Part shown: in pieces, positions 1 through 11,579 of the stretch
Position numbering within the stretch: the stretch's first letter is position 1
How the letters are laid out: each line of letters opens with the position of its first letter
Assembly (NCBI GenBank): GCA_020091685.1
Contig: CM034599.1
Location: 41,155,279 to 41,219,278, forward strand
Reading direction: 5' to 3'
Source of the DNA: Lutjanus erythropterus
Taxonomy: Eukaryota; Chordata; Actinopteri; Lutjaniformes; Lutjanidae
Length of the DNA: 64,000 bases
Program-made: the position numbers and the translations under genes
Notes under the pieces: model-generated
What the model saw: only the letters and a program-made list of their open reading frames with translations
Told to the model about the DNA's origin: nothing
Databases searched by the model: none

Positions 1-138
1 TAGATTGCGTAGCTTGTTCTATACTTAAGTACAAGTAAAAGTACAGACTTCAACATCTACTCATAGAAGTACAAGTACCCAAAAAAGTTACTTAATTACA
101 GTAATTTGAGTATTTGTAATTAGTTACTTCCACCCCTG
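1..138 (+). mobile_element. Right end of a non-autonomous hAT element
   Basis: The stretch is rich in AAGTACAAGTA-type words and ends in TTACTTCCACCCCTG. The same end closes the element at 23734-24557 and, slightly changed, the one at 10014-10749. CAGTGGTGG...CCACCCCTG ends with an 8-bp target duplication (seen at the 23.7-kb copy) are hAT features. The left part lies outside the window. It has no coding capacity. Confidence 0.75.
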
Positions 139-1221
139 GACAACACCCAAGTCTACATGATGCAATAATAAAAACATGTTTCATTCATTTGTTCATAATT
201 GATTGATGAACTAATTAAGGAAAGAAAGAAACAGGAAAAGAAAAGAAAAGCAGCAGCAACAATTCTGTTTCCTACTTCAGCTTTATACAGCCCCAGTTTG
301 GCCTGTGTCCTCCATGTCGCTGTCCACCCCATCACCAGCTGTCTCTGTACACACACACACTCATTGAAGAGGTTGGCTGATGACTTCATTAAGAGGCGCT
401 TGCTTTGCTACACTCCACTGACAACAAAGGCCGTGTCAGGCAATTACCCATATCTCCCAAGAGGCAGTGAATGGCTTCATCAATAGGTGCTGGAGGGAGA
501 AAAACACACATAAAGTATCTCATCTAAAGAGACAAAGCAGCAGGCTGAGGTTCAGACAGGGTGACACCTTTCTGTTGGTCGGCTGACAGACTGTGCTGAT
601 ATAAACTTTTATTAAAGGGACACTGGGTAAGAGGTATATTTCCCTTTAGCACTAAATGACCATAATATATTACTATGGGGGGACGGGCAGCTTATGAGTT
701 TTGCAGCTTTTAAATCTCACCTTCCATCTCGTTCTCCCCAAACAACCGAGGTTCCAAGATGCTCCCTAAACAGCACACAAACGCACACAAACTGTGAGCA
801 ATGTGGAAGGAAATTAAAGAAATCTGTATCACCAGACACTCTAGTTTGACCTTTGCTCTATCTAATTAACTAATTTCTTGGGAAAATGTGCTAAATTAAA
901 ATGTCAATTACAGGTTAGGATCCATTGGCTCAAGGGGACGCTGTAGGTGGAGCCTCATTGATGTTGCAGTTCCTTGTGGTCATCACTGAAGGTCATCAGG
1001 AGTCATAGATGACTTAATGTCCCTTTACAAAGCAAACTGTGACGGGCATCCATCTCTGGTATCTTGGAGCTTTTTCCCTGACAATGAACAGCTTTTAATA
1101 TCTGATGTCATATGTCTGACCAGCAAAATCATTCCAGTACAGTGTGAAAGGATTTTATCCAACAGTCAATACCAAAGTAGCAGCTAAAACAGCTTTCTTA
1201 ATCTTGTTTCAAAGGGAGTTT
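139..1221. other. No gene recognised
   Basis: AT-rich sequence with no ORF resembling a known protein. A short AAAGGGACACTGGG word near 615-630 resembles the TTAA-AGGGAC ends of MITEs found elsewhere in the window, but no partner end is visible. Confidence 0.5.
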
Positions 1222-1330
1222 TAGGGTGCTTTCACACCTAACAGTGCAGAGCAAGATCCAAAGCAAGGTTCATTTTTTTATAGACACTGTTCATATTTAG
1301 TCCAGTTAGTTTTGGTTTCGCATTGCAACC
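1222..1330. mobile_element. Possible MITE end (GCTTTTCACACC type)
   Basis: TAGGGTGCTTTCACACC followed by TTAGTCCAGTTAG and TTTGGTTTCG resembles the left end of the element at 45283-46320 (TAAGGCGTTTTCACACC, then TTTGGTCCAGTT). No matching right end was found, so this is at best a truncated relative. Confidence 0.3.
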
Positions 1331-1639
1331 ATCCGAGTGGAGTAAAGAGCTTCACTTGTCATACCTATGTCCTGTCATCATCACATCACTTCATCTCAAT
1401 TTATTTAACACTGATTGGCTTGCAGACCAATCAGCAGGCAGCCTCACTTATGTGGCTGTTTATGTCCTACATAAACCTTACTTTTCTACAGTATCGAGAC
1501 ACGGCAGCTGGACAGTTAAATATTAGACACAATTGTGTCATTTTATTTAGCTGATTTAATGGCCTGCAAAGTGAGAGCTGCTGCTCAGTGACACACCTCC
1601 ATCAGCAGCACAGAACACTGTACACTGCAGCTAACTGCC

Positions 1640-1890
1640 TGTTAACCTGTCAATTAATTTCTCAATTAATTGATTAGTTGTTTTTGTGATAAAGACTGTG
1701 ATAAAATATCACTATATGTCCACAACTCTAAGATATTCAGTTTACTGTTAGGGGGGAGTAAAGAAACCAAAAAGTATTCACATTTGATCAAAAATGACTC
1801 AAAACAATTAATAAATTAGCAAAATAGTTAGGAGATCAATTTAATAGTTGATTAATAATCAGTTAATTAATTAATCTTTGCAGCTCTACA
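1640..1890. repeat. Teleost interspersed repeat (CAATTAATTGATTAG...TTTGCAGCTCTA)
   Basis: Words such as TCTCAATTAATTGATTAGTTG, GATATTCAGTTTACTGTTAG and AAGTATTCACATTT recur in the same order at 16150-16405 and 16508-16805, so these are copies of one dispersed family. This copy ends in TTGCAGCTCTACA. A short piece of the same end (TTTAGAGCTGCAACTAATGA) lies near 7010-7030. The class of the family is not certain; it is non-coding. Confidence 0.6.
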
Positions 1891-1945
1891 GTACACATCA
1901 ACTGAGCCCAAGAACGATGGAGTGGAAAACAGCCAGTAGAGTCCT

Positions 1946-2330
1946 GGGCTTTTCACACTGCATATTCTTATCCCAGGGCTATCCTTAGCTATATGATTCA
2001 CATCCAGGACTATATGATTCACACTGCCCTTCTTAAAGCCTCCGTTCACCCACACAGGTGTTTTGTGTTAAACTGTCTGATTGTCTTCTTCTTCTAATCA
2101 TTGAGCCCGGTTTCACACTGGCAGCCCTGGGTTTAGTCCATTTTCAGGGGATAACCCTGCAAACTTGGGGCAAATCCTGGAGCAGGGCCAGCTAGCCTTA
2201 GGCTAAAGTTAGGGTTAGCCCACTTTGGAATGTGTCAGTGTGGAACCTCTCTTAGCCCCAGGCTAAGATAGCTCTTGGCCTAAGGCTAACAGCTCTCTTA
2301 GCTAGGGGCTAAGTGCAGTGTGAAAAGCCC
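1946..2330. mobile_element. 385-bp MITE with perfect 17-bp terminal inverted repeats
   Basis: GGGCTTTTCACACTGCA at 1946-1962 is exactly the reverse complement of 2314-2330. The interior is full of GGCTAA / TTAGCC words on both strands (for example CTAGCCTTAGGCTAAAGTTAGGGTTAGCCC), giving strong self-complementarity. There is no coding sequence. No convincing target duplication is visible, so the superfamily is open; the TTTTCACAC core recalls other teleost MITEs. Confidence 0.7.
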
Positions 2331-5300
2331 TTCAGATTATTTTCACATTTAACTTGGTGAATTACAGACTTATTTTAACCAGATCAGAGTTAAGGGTTGT
2401 TGGAACAGTAGAAAGACCAACCAAGATGTTTTTGGTGAGCATTTTTTGTTTGATTGTTTTATTTTGAGTATACCAACAATCATTGGTTGATGGCCTGACA
2501 GTGGCCAGTTTCAAGATTTCAACATATTGCCCAACCCTAATGGGGTTGAAACATGTTTCTTACAAGTGTAGGCAAACTTTTAGACGTAATTTGTGGGATA
2601 CTGGGCTGATTTTGCCACCTTGTTATACCCTGCCTGCTGTCCATGGGTTAAGAATGAAACCTTTGGCATCTCTTTCATCACTGTGTTAAAGAATAAAGAT
2701 GTGCTGTATTAAAACCAACCATAACACAATTACTAAAACTAGGTAAATATACAGTATATCAGCACTGTCAGATTAAAACTTGTGTTGGCCTTGAAATCCT
2801 CAGATATGGTTTTCCAGATGTGACTCTGACAGGTTCATGTTTTAGAGAGGGGACCCAGATGTTTGATAGCTAATAGCCACACTGGACCATGGCAGCAGCT
2901 AATCTGTGCAGTGACGAGGACTGGGTCGCTGCTGGTCACACAGTCCTGTGAGAAAGAGACCATGAAATCACATTTTCACCAAAGTGGAAACTATTACTGC
3001 CTGAAAACTGTTGTGCTGAGCATTTCCTTTCAGACGTGACTCAAACATTGCTGAAATATTAAAGGCGATGTTCTACAGCTCTAAAGTGCTCCTAAACTTT
3101 CCTGTTGAGTGGCTGATCAAAGCAGTGCCATGTTTTACAAAGATTTGTCAAAAATGGGACAGAGAGGCAGTTTGTGCCATCACAAATTTTTCCCCAACTT
3201 CCCTTAAAAATTGAGATATTAAACACTCCATTAAGTACACAGTTAAAGACAAAGAGACCCTGCAGGCTTTCAAGATGATCATCAACCTTGAACCTTCTTT
3301 CTGTGCAAAATCCTCTTGGGGAAATAAAGAAGAACTCATGTTGAGTTCATTCAGCATCACAATGAACCAATATGAGAAAAGGGGCAAACTATTTTAAATA
3401 AAACTATTTTTAAATGCATATTTACTTTGGCATCATCCTTCTTCTCATTCCATTTCCACACTCTGCTTTCCTCCATTCTCCTGATCAACCTTGTTCTGCC
3501 AAAAAGATGCCTGCCATGCAGCCAAAACACATTTCATACATAATGGAAAAGAGCTGGATGGCCTTCTTGTACAGTAAGGAATTAATTTCAAGTTAATGAC
3601 AACATTCAGCCAAAGTAATAATGTAGGGCGCACAACTACCAGCTTGGCCTGATTCGTGCTCGATTCTTCACCATGCGATCCAGTTTCTCAATTCTAACAT
3701 AACAGCAAATGTTGTCGACCGGTAGATTTATGTGAAAATTCCAAACCTGAATATCTTGATGAAAACTCTGAAATCCTGCAAGGTGTTCTCAGTAAACACT
3801 TCACAGCACGCTCATGTTTGCCTACATGGCTGCTGTGTGAGCCAATCTACCAAACAACAGCAAAGAAATGAGAGAGGGGAAACAATCAAACATGGCTCAC
3901 ACTCGGCTTGCTCAGGCTGAGAGATCCCTGCTGCTGAGGAGACACTTGTGACTTCTCCTGAAGACATCATTCTGCCAGTAACCACACTTGCACCAAATTT
4001 TCATCTGGACAAATAGGATGAAAGAGTAGCCCATATATTTCATTTATATTTTAGGCTTTGTAGCTTCTTTCCTTCACAATGTGTCGGGTGGCAATCCATA
4101 AACCCATAAGACAGTGTTGGTACAGAGCCTAGGCAGTTGTCTGTATTTGTTCACCAGGTTTAGTTTGCATCTCACTGTTTTGCTTGGTGGCAAGTTATTG
4201 TATTTGTGCAGGCTGCACAAATTCAGCCTGTCAGCACACTGAGTCCAAAGTGTTCCTAACAGGAAAAGGATGATGCGAGCTTTTGTGCCTGGGTGCATCT
4301 GATGCAGTGGAGAGATGAGACTTTACTGTTCTCTAATCTCTAATGCAAAAATGTGGTCATGTGCAGTGTTTATGAAACCCTGCCCTTCTCTGTCTCTCTC
4401 ACTTTCTCTTTGGTAGAACACCTTAAACATATTGTGGCGTTGGTCTGGCAATGTGAACTGGTGATTAACCAAGCAATGATGGCTAGTACTTGTGGTACTG
4501 CCTACTGTGATAAATCACTATGAATTTAAGCAGCACAGTGTTGGGTGTTGTTAGCAGCAATGACCAAGACACCCAACCAGTTCTCTACTTGTTCTCTTCT
4601 TACACATAGCTCACATAGCTCTAAATTGACCCAACCACACCTTTTGTAACCATAACTTTCTCCTTTCCCATTTCCTACAATTAAATATGCTTTGTTCCAG
4701 GTTTGTCTATTTTGAAAAGAAAGCCACATTTTGAAGATGAAAAATGTCAAACGTCTACAAGCTACTGTGTGCTGGGATGCAATACCAACAAGTAGAAGAA
4801 CACAGAACCAAGTTTTATAAGGATGAGACTATGAGAGCTCTGGTTTTGATTTTTGTTAGCTTAAGTAATGATCTTACCTGGTGATTTAATCAATTAAAAA
4901 ATATCAAAGTAACAACACTTCCATTCCTTTTAGTGGGATCATTTTTCACAGAAAAAGAAGGTAAGGAGAGCGGACACTGAGGTTTACAGGCAATATTGAG
5001 TTTTTCTGCACAACTTTTCCTCTTTGGTAGATATAGATAAACATTTACATGGTAAAATGTAATGTTTTTAGCTAGCCGCAGTCAGTTTGTTAGCCCTTCA
5101 GTACTTGGTCACATGTTGTGGCGCCGGTGGGTGTGGCTTTCAGAGTAGTTAGATCTTGAGTTAGCTACTGTTAAGTTAGCTAACTACAGCTGAAAGCTAA
5201 TATCATAAAAATACTAGCTAGCTCATTTAGCTAAGATGTGACTATATTTATCACTTTTACACATCCCCCAGCCATGTCTTTTAGCCATTTTCAAGAATTG

Positions 5301-7859
5301 GTTATCTTTTCAAAATAGACGGGCTGAGCACAGAAAGGAAGAAAGGTGATGAGTTCTGTCAGGTACTATGTTTGCTCATCTGTTATTGGAACACATACCA
5401 AAAAAAGGCAGGACTTTGGAAGGGATAGTTATAAGGTTGTAGTCCATCGGGTCATATGGATGACTTTCTACCTCATCAGTGTCAAAAGAACCACCAGGAC
5501 CATTTTGTCTAGCTTGACTGTTCTCCCTTTGTCACCTCATGGACATGAAAAATGTCTCACAAAAATGAATCTAGATGTTGCTGTCATGTATCACTCTCCC
5601 ACACACTAATTCACTTTGGATGCAAACCTAAAATTTGCTGTGTTAACCAACACGTTTGCCATTGTGTCAAACAAACCTGATCAATACATCCATGGTCAAC
5701 CTAAAGCCATTTGACCAAGTGCGGGAGAGTGCTGGGAGAAGAGGATTCTCCCTCCTCCGCATTGCAATTCACACTCACCCAAAGACAAAGACATGGGATT
5801 GGATTAAGTGGAAGAGCTTTGCCCCTGCTCATTCACCACACAACAGATAAACTCAGATCACCCAACAGGATGGAGACACCACTAATCCCGGCTCGGCTCA
5901 GATGCAGTGCCCCAGGGTTCAGGGGAAGTTCTATTGTTCGCTGAAAGCCATTAAAGTCCTTGTCAACTGGAGTGTGGCCCACTGTCACTGATAGAACAGG
6001 AAATACATATGAGCACAGCCACTTTGGCTGCGGTCCACATGCATGTCTGGGATGTTGGCTGTGTTCAGCGTGATTTACTGAGTTAAACGTGAGGTGTGAA
6101 GAAGCGAGTGAGGCAGAGAGGGAGGTGATAAACAGACAAACAGCTACAGAAAGACAGAGACAAATAGAGCTGGAAATGTGTGCATAAAGCAGTGTGCTGG
6201 TGACTGTAGAAGTAGAAGGAAAGGTCGCACGCTGTGTGAAGCATATGTGTTTCTTTTACTGCAGAATGTCTTTGCACTGGATCATGCCTTTAAGGAGGAA
6301 AGTAGGAGTATCTGCACACGACTGAGAGCAGAAGAGCTTCACTCGTCTGTGTTGTGCCTTCTGAGGTCAGTAAGTGGGCGACACAGACCGCTTCTCCTAC
6401 CACACAACATTAGTCATCCTGCAGCCTTCGGACCGAGAACTCACTGATCTGACACCAATGACACAAAGACTTCTCACAACTCATGACTCATACAGGCAGA
6501 CTTAAATGTCATGAGAATTAGTCACAAATCCAGTGAATCCATGGACGTTTGTGGACAATCATGTCACTAAAGAGTCTGCATACATACAGCATGAACCCCT
6601 TTGATGGTACAGATCCCAACAAATGTCACATCATCACAGTATTATTATTATTTTTTATTAAAAATGAAAATTTTAATGCAAATATGAGCATTCCCACTAA
6701 TCATATCACATATTACAAGCTCAATTTCATTCAAAAATAATGTCACTGAGACTTTTTTTTGCCATTTCATGCTGCCCTTATAGACAGCATATAACACAGG
6801 ACAAGCAGGTTAAACCAAAAGTTTGTCTGATGTAACGATTATCAGTTAAGAGAATTAAAATACGTGTAATCATTACATTTTTGGAAATTATACTGAGAGA
6901 CATCAACAAAAGCTAAACTGAATTAACCCAAATATGATAGTACACGAGCCAATTTGTATTTACTGGTGTGTCGTCTAAATCGAGTGGTGTGTAAAACAGC
7001 TGGAAAGCAGTTTTAGAGCTGCAACTAATGATAAATTTACTTTTGATTAATATAAATACATAGGTAAAATGTCCATCACAGTTTCCCTGAGTGTTTTAAG
7101 AGGTCCAAACCCCAATCCTATTCAGTTTACACGTCATGTGAAACTGAGAAAAGCAGACTCTAAACAAAATCTGTTCCTGGCATCATGATGAAATATGCTA
7201 TTGTGCAAAACTATATCAGAAATATAATTATTGTGTTAAGGTTGTAATGCAGATAAATATCGGCTAAATGATGTCAAATTTGAAACTTTGACTCAGCCAA
7301 AATGTTTAATAATGGATCTCTATTTTGACAAGTGGAAGCTTAAGCTTTTCACTAAGCCTGTTCTGGATTTTTTCACTGTCCATTAAAAATGCTAAATATC
7401 AAGGACAGTTACAAATATCATAAAGAACACTTAATATAAGATTTTATATCCCTCAATGAAGTGCAGATTAACCTTAAAAAATAAAAAAGGAGCTTGTGAA
7501 AAAGTTCTTTTTTTCTTTGCTTTGCGCCAAATGGGATAAATGAGATGTATTTTTCACTTAAAGGAATCTACTGAGATAAAACCAGTTATTTTGAAAAGCT
7601 AGAAGCCAAAGTGAAACTTCTACCGGAGCTTCACACTCTAAACTGATGGAGGAGTCAGAACAGTGTGTAGGGACCAGAGTGCGAATAAGAGCCTTTCATT
7701 AGAGTGCATTCTTTTAATCGAAGTGTGAGCTAACAGGGATCACCTCTTGTACTGTCAGTACCAACTCTCACGTGTCTAAAATCATTTTAAAAACCAGTCT
7801 GGACTTCAGCAGGCTCGTCTCTCTGCGCTCCGCTCCGCAGCTCCGCAGCTCGGCTTCCA
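2331..7859. other. No gene recognised; likely intron or intergenic DNA
   Basis: Only short random ORFs are present and none resembles a known protein. If the gene starting at 7978 on the minus strand is large, this stretch is its first intron. I looked for a continuation of that exon and saw none. Simple AT-rich tracts occur around 6640-6740. Confidence 0.45.
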
Positions 7860-7907
7860 GAGGCTTAGACCTCCCGCCACCACAACCCGCAGCCCGGAGA
7901 CACTCAC

Positions 7908-7978
7908 CGAACTTTAGCGGCCACGGACGATATGGCATCACTCCTCAGATTCTTCCTTCTGGACACCGCAGTTCCCAT
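7908..7978 (-). CDS. First coding exon of a putative N-myristoylated protein (host gene)
   Basis: On the minus strand an ATG at 7978 lies in a good Kozak context (CAGC-ATG-G) and opens 23 codons plus two bases reading MGTAVSRRKNLRSDAISS, then VAAKV. The exon is followed at once by a GTGAGT donor (7907-7902). Glycine 2 with serine 6, then a basic RRK, is the classic N-myristoylation plus polybasic membrane signal, so the product probably attaches to the inner face of a membrane. The exon ends in phase 2 (CG|...), which would give Arg 24. The frame, start context, donor and CpG-rich setting agree, so I take it as real. I cannot name the gene with confidence. Later exons must lie at lower coordinates and were not found here, implying a large first intron. 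A plus-strand ORF over the same bases is a shadow. Confidence 0.6.
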
Positions 7979-8300
7979 GCTGAAGTGGAAACGACCCCGG
8001 GGAGAACACGCAGACCATTCCACAGGCTGATCGGCGATGGAGACACAGCAGGAAGAAAAACACCACACGGGGAAATAAAAATCATCCGCAGGCCTGAACT
8101 GCCAAAGTGATTATTTCATATTTATCATCATCATTTCTTTGGGTTGAACTGAATGTTCCAGAAAGCTGCAGGCTGAGCGCAGCAGCTCTGCTTCAGGAGT
8201 GATGCGCTGCGCTCTGCTCCGCTCCTCTCCTCTCCTCCTCTGAGCTCCTCAGCCAACTGAAGCTTCCAGGAAGGAAACTGAGACCATAAAAGGAAGGACA
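7979..8300 (-). promoter_or_regulatory. CpG-rich promoter and 5' UTR of the myristoylated-protein gene
   Basis: From about 7860 to 8270 the sequence changes from AT-rich to CpG-rich (GCGCTCCGCTCCGC, GCAGCCCGGAG, ATCGGCGATGG, GATGCGCTGCGCTC). This is typical of a vertebrate CpG-island promoter and lies directly upstream of the minus-strand ATG at 7978. The transcription start is not determined; a pyrimidine-rich run sits at 8217-8240. Confidence 0.5.
8284..8293. promoter_or_regulatory. CArG box (SRF-type site)
   Basis: CCATAAAAGG fits the CC(A/T)6GG consensus exactly and lies about 300 bp upstream of the minus-strand start codon at 7978, inside the promoter region. Binding by SRF is inferred from the motif alone. 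Confidence 0.35.
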
Positions 8301-9349
8301 GCCCGCCTGCTTGTGCACGTGCACAGGTGAGGGGTGGGCAATACCAGAAGATAAATATGCAGGTTCATTACAGTAATATGGGTGGATATTAAAAATGAGG
8401 AGGTGTGGACACAGGGTCATCAGGGTCACCATCTCCGCTGTGGGTGTAATTAATAAAATACATGTACAGATAATGTATGGATTCATCCTTAAAGGGAGTT
8501 TGGGTTACTTCTCCATAGGCGTGTATAGTGTGTAACATGTCTGGGACAATGAATAATGCCCCATTGTCATTGGTCCAGACCTCACATGGGGTTGATAGCT
8601 GAATAAATGTCTTTTTTCAAATGGGAACTTTTTTTTGGTCTTAAATATGTATTAAAATGCTGATTTTAATGATTAAAAATAAAAGTTAAGAAAATATATG
8701 TTCCCTCAGTCATTTAAGATGAGTCAGTTGTACAAGTGGTCACCCATAACACCACACCTGATATGGAAGTTATAAAATGTTTTGGTTTGCTTTAATTTCT
8801 TGAATTTTCCTCTGTGACAGGGTTAGCTATAAGGACCCCTCTCACTTCCTGGTTTAAAAAAGGCAGGAATACTGCTCATGCACTGGTAAACATTTTATTT
8901 TTAGACAAATTCATTCAATAATATTGTTATCAGATGTGTCTCAAACATAACATGTCAACTCTGTAGTCCTTCTAAATCAAAGCTAAATAAGAATTATAGT
9001 TTTAAAATGTGTATTTTGATTAACATTAAGAGAACTCTGAGACACTTTAAAAAATAAAATGGCTGCTTACTACGACTATGATGTGAAATGAAACAATTTA
9101 ACATTTTATCAACTCTGTATGACGTCAACTCTGTCAGAGTCTGAATAAGGAATTTAATCACTAGGAGGTTGGCCTGTTACAAAGTTTAATAGCTAAAGTT
9201 TAATTTTTTTAAAACATATTTTCCAGCACAATTGAAGAGTTCAAATCAAAATCCCTCAAAATACAGTTTTGTCCTAATTCTCAACAATGGGTTATTTCTA
9301 ATATTTTCACTACTTTACCTTTATTCTCTCCAAAGCAACCAGACCTTTT
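8301..9349. other. No gene recognised
   Basis: AT-rich DNA upstream of the minus-strand promoter, with no coding region or clear repeat boundary. Confidence 0.45.
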
Positions 9350-9797
9350 ATGCAGAAAGAGTCATTTTTCCTCACAGAACACAGGAGCTGCTGTTCCATT
9401 GTTACATGAGTTTCATGTAGCAACTATTTTCTTTCTGCAGTAGAATCTAACTAACTAAATCTAAATTGAATCTACTAGAACTTCTTTTTTTCTATAGAAA
9501 GGAAGAAGTTCTTACACGAAACTGCTCACAACAATGTCTGTGAATTATTTTGAGTTACCAGGTTATTTCTGGAAAAACACCCAGCTGTTGAATTTTTCAA
9601 ATCTATTTTTTGGCACTTTAACACCAAAGGACTAGTCTGATTTTGTTCCATTTTATTAGAGAAAAGGCAAACAACTCCAACTCTAACTAACTCTAACTCT
9701 GAATCTCTGAAACTCACACCAAGACAGAATAGATGGATAAATAGCACTAAAGACCAGGGGAAAATATGTATTTTTGAATTTGGGGTGAACTGTCCCT
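9350..9797 (+). mobile_element. Foldback MITE, TTAA-flanked family, copy 1
   Basis: The right end reads TTTGGGGTGAACTGTCCCT followed by TTAA (9798-9801). Inside are TTTCATGTAGCAACTATTTTCTTTCTGCAG and, about 80 bp later, its approximate reverse complement (AAAGGAAGAAGTTCTTACACGAAACTGC), so the element folds on itself. Related copies lie at 31215-31422, 34189-34790 and 42185-42288. TTAA duplications suit piggyBac or Kolobok. The left boundary is approximate. Confidence 0.55.
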
Positions 9798-10013
9798 TTA
9801 AACTGTATGAAAAAATACATACCAATCAAAGTCTATAATACGTTCTTTTCCATAAAAGGCATCATATCATTTATTTGTTTTAAAGGCTCTGTACACCCAC
9901 AGTCCACATACACAGGTGTTTTCACTGATGTGAAATGAATGTATAATTAGTGCTGTTATTGATTGACAGCACAGCTCCTCACAGCTTAAACCTGAGACAG
10001 AGGTCTAATCAGC

Positions 10014-10749
10014 TGAGTGGGTGAACACCTGAATCTGTACTCAAGTACAAGTACTGTTACATTAATAAAATATTACTCAACTACACAAGTACTGGTGTTA
10101 GGAAAATACTTAAGTAAAGTGCACAGTATTCTTCTCAAAAACTACTCAGAGTGTTAGTTAATTTTTAATTGTTGATCTTTAATGTATTATCTATGGCCAT
10201 TTCATGTACTTGAAATTGAGTAATCATTAATAATTCATCATTCATAATTCTTATATTTAGATTGGGTTTTTTTTTCTCATTTTCAATTTTTTTGTCTGGA
10301 TTATTTTGTCTTTTTTTCCTCATTCAACAAATTGCTCCACCAAATAAAACAATTACTGCCATTTCTAGACTGCTGATTAAATATCCATGAATACATTTTT
10401 CATTAGTTAAATTCTTAAACAGTGATTGATCGATTATTGATTAATCATTAACATCCTTCATCCAAACCTGTGGTTCTGCAGTGTTTAGTTTTTCATCCAT
10501 ATGTCATTGTTTTTCATTGGTCTGTTTGTGGTCAGATCACCTTACTGGCTACTTAAATCCAGATGAAGGTTTGAATATTAATTCAACTTGTACTCAGAAG
10601 TCAACTATCATTTTAAAAGTAACAAAGTAGATTACATGGTGTAAAGAAAGTAAAAATACAAACTTGAAAATTTACTCATAGTATTGAAGTGCATTAAAAA
10701 ACCTACTTAATTACAGGAACTAGAGTATTTGTAATTACTTCCACTCCTG
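10014..10749 (+). mobile_element. Non-autonomous hAT element, diverged copy
   Basis: It begins TGAGTGGGTGAACACCTGAATCTGTACTCAAG and ends GTATTTGTAATTACTTCCACTCCTG, in the same order as the better kept copy at 23734-24557. Interior blocks such as AATTGCTCCACCAAATAAAAC also correspond. No clean target duplication remains, so this copy is older than the 23.7-kb one. It has no transposase. Confidence 0.65.
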
Positions 10750-11579
10750 GTGTGCACAGCCTTTCATTTGCAAAGTAAAATTTAACTATAACTGTCAAAT
10801 AAATGTAGTGGAGTGGAGAGTACAGCAGTTGTGCCTTGTTACTTTCCTCTACAGTTCCATCATGAACGTTATTTCAAATATCAGTGTCACATTTATATTT
10901 AAGCTCTCTCTGTATTTTCTGAAATCCTGTACCATCTTTGGATGTACTGGCTGAGATGTCTGCATTGAACAAGTGTAATGTGTAACAGTGGGAATATGAT
11001 CACAGTAAAAACACTGACAAACGTCTTATCAGACAAACATCAGACAGTCACACTGGTTTGATATACCAGCAACTACACTTCTACTTATAGTTCCGTCTAA
11101 TATCAGATGATAGCAGCAGCACTGATTAAGAATTAGTCAGCTGTGGTTCATTGGAATGAAGGGACATCGCCCAGGGGCATCATTGTAGGTTGACGAATGC
11201 AGAGCAGAGTAAAAAAAAGAGATGGGCTCATTTTACTTCCATTTCCAATCCCATCAATGTGTCTATTGACGTGAGAATCATGCAGAATATTTTTTGCTCT
11301 CCCGGGAAACAAAATCAATTTCACATCAATATGTAATCAAAGGAGGAAACAAAGAAAAAACAGTTCTTCCTTTCAGCCACAATATAATCAAACCCCATTG
11401 TTATTATGAAAGGATGTGTAATATACTGTAGCCTGCATAGCACAGTTTATATCATATACACAATGCTCATCACAAGTATGATTTCAGGAACCTGTACACA
11501 ATGTGTCTACCTTTCACTGCAGTAACAAACAGCCAGTAACTCAGTACAAATACTCAGTCACTGTTCAGGTATCTGTATT
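10750..11579. other. No gene recognised
   Basis: Unique-looking sequence without coding potential. The 11150-11350 part is more mixed in composition than its surroundings and could be a conserved non-coding element, but nothing in the sequence alone proves it. Confidence 0.4.

Noticed and set aside
5650-5945. Overlapping plus-strand ORFs with a minus-strand GGGTGAGTG donor-like site
   Set aside because: Tested as a possible second exon of the minus-strand gene at 7978; no acceptor and frame fit, and no recognisable protein.
7772-8110. 112-codon plus-strand ORF over the CpG-rich patch
   Set aside because: It lies antisense to the better supported myristoylated first exon, has no domain, and is open because CpG-rich DNA has few stop codons.
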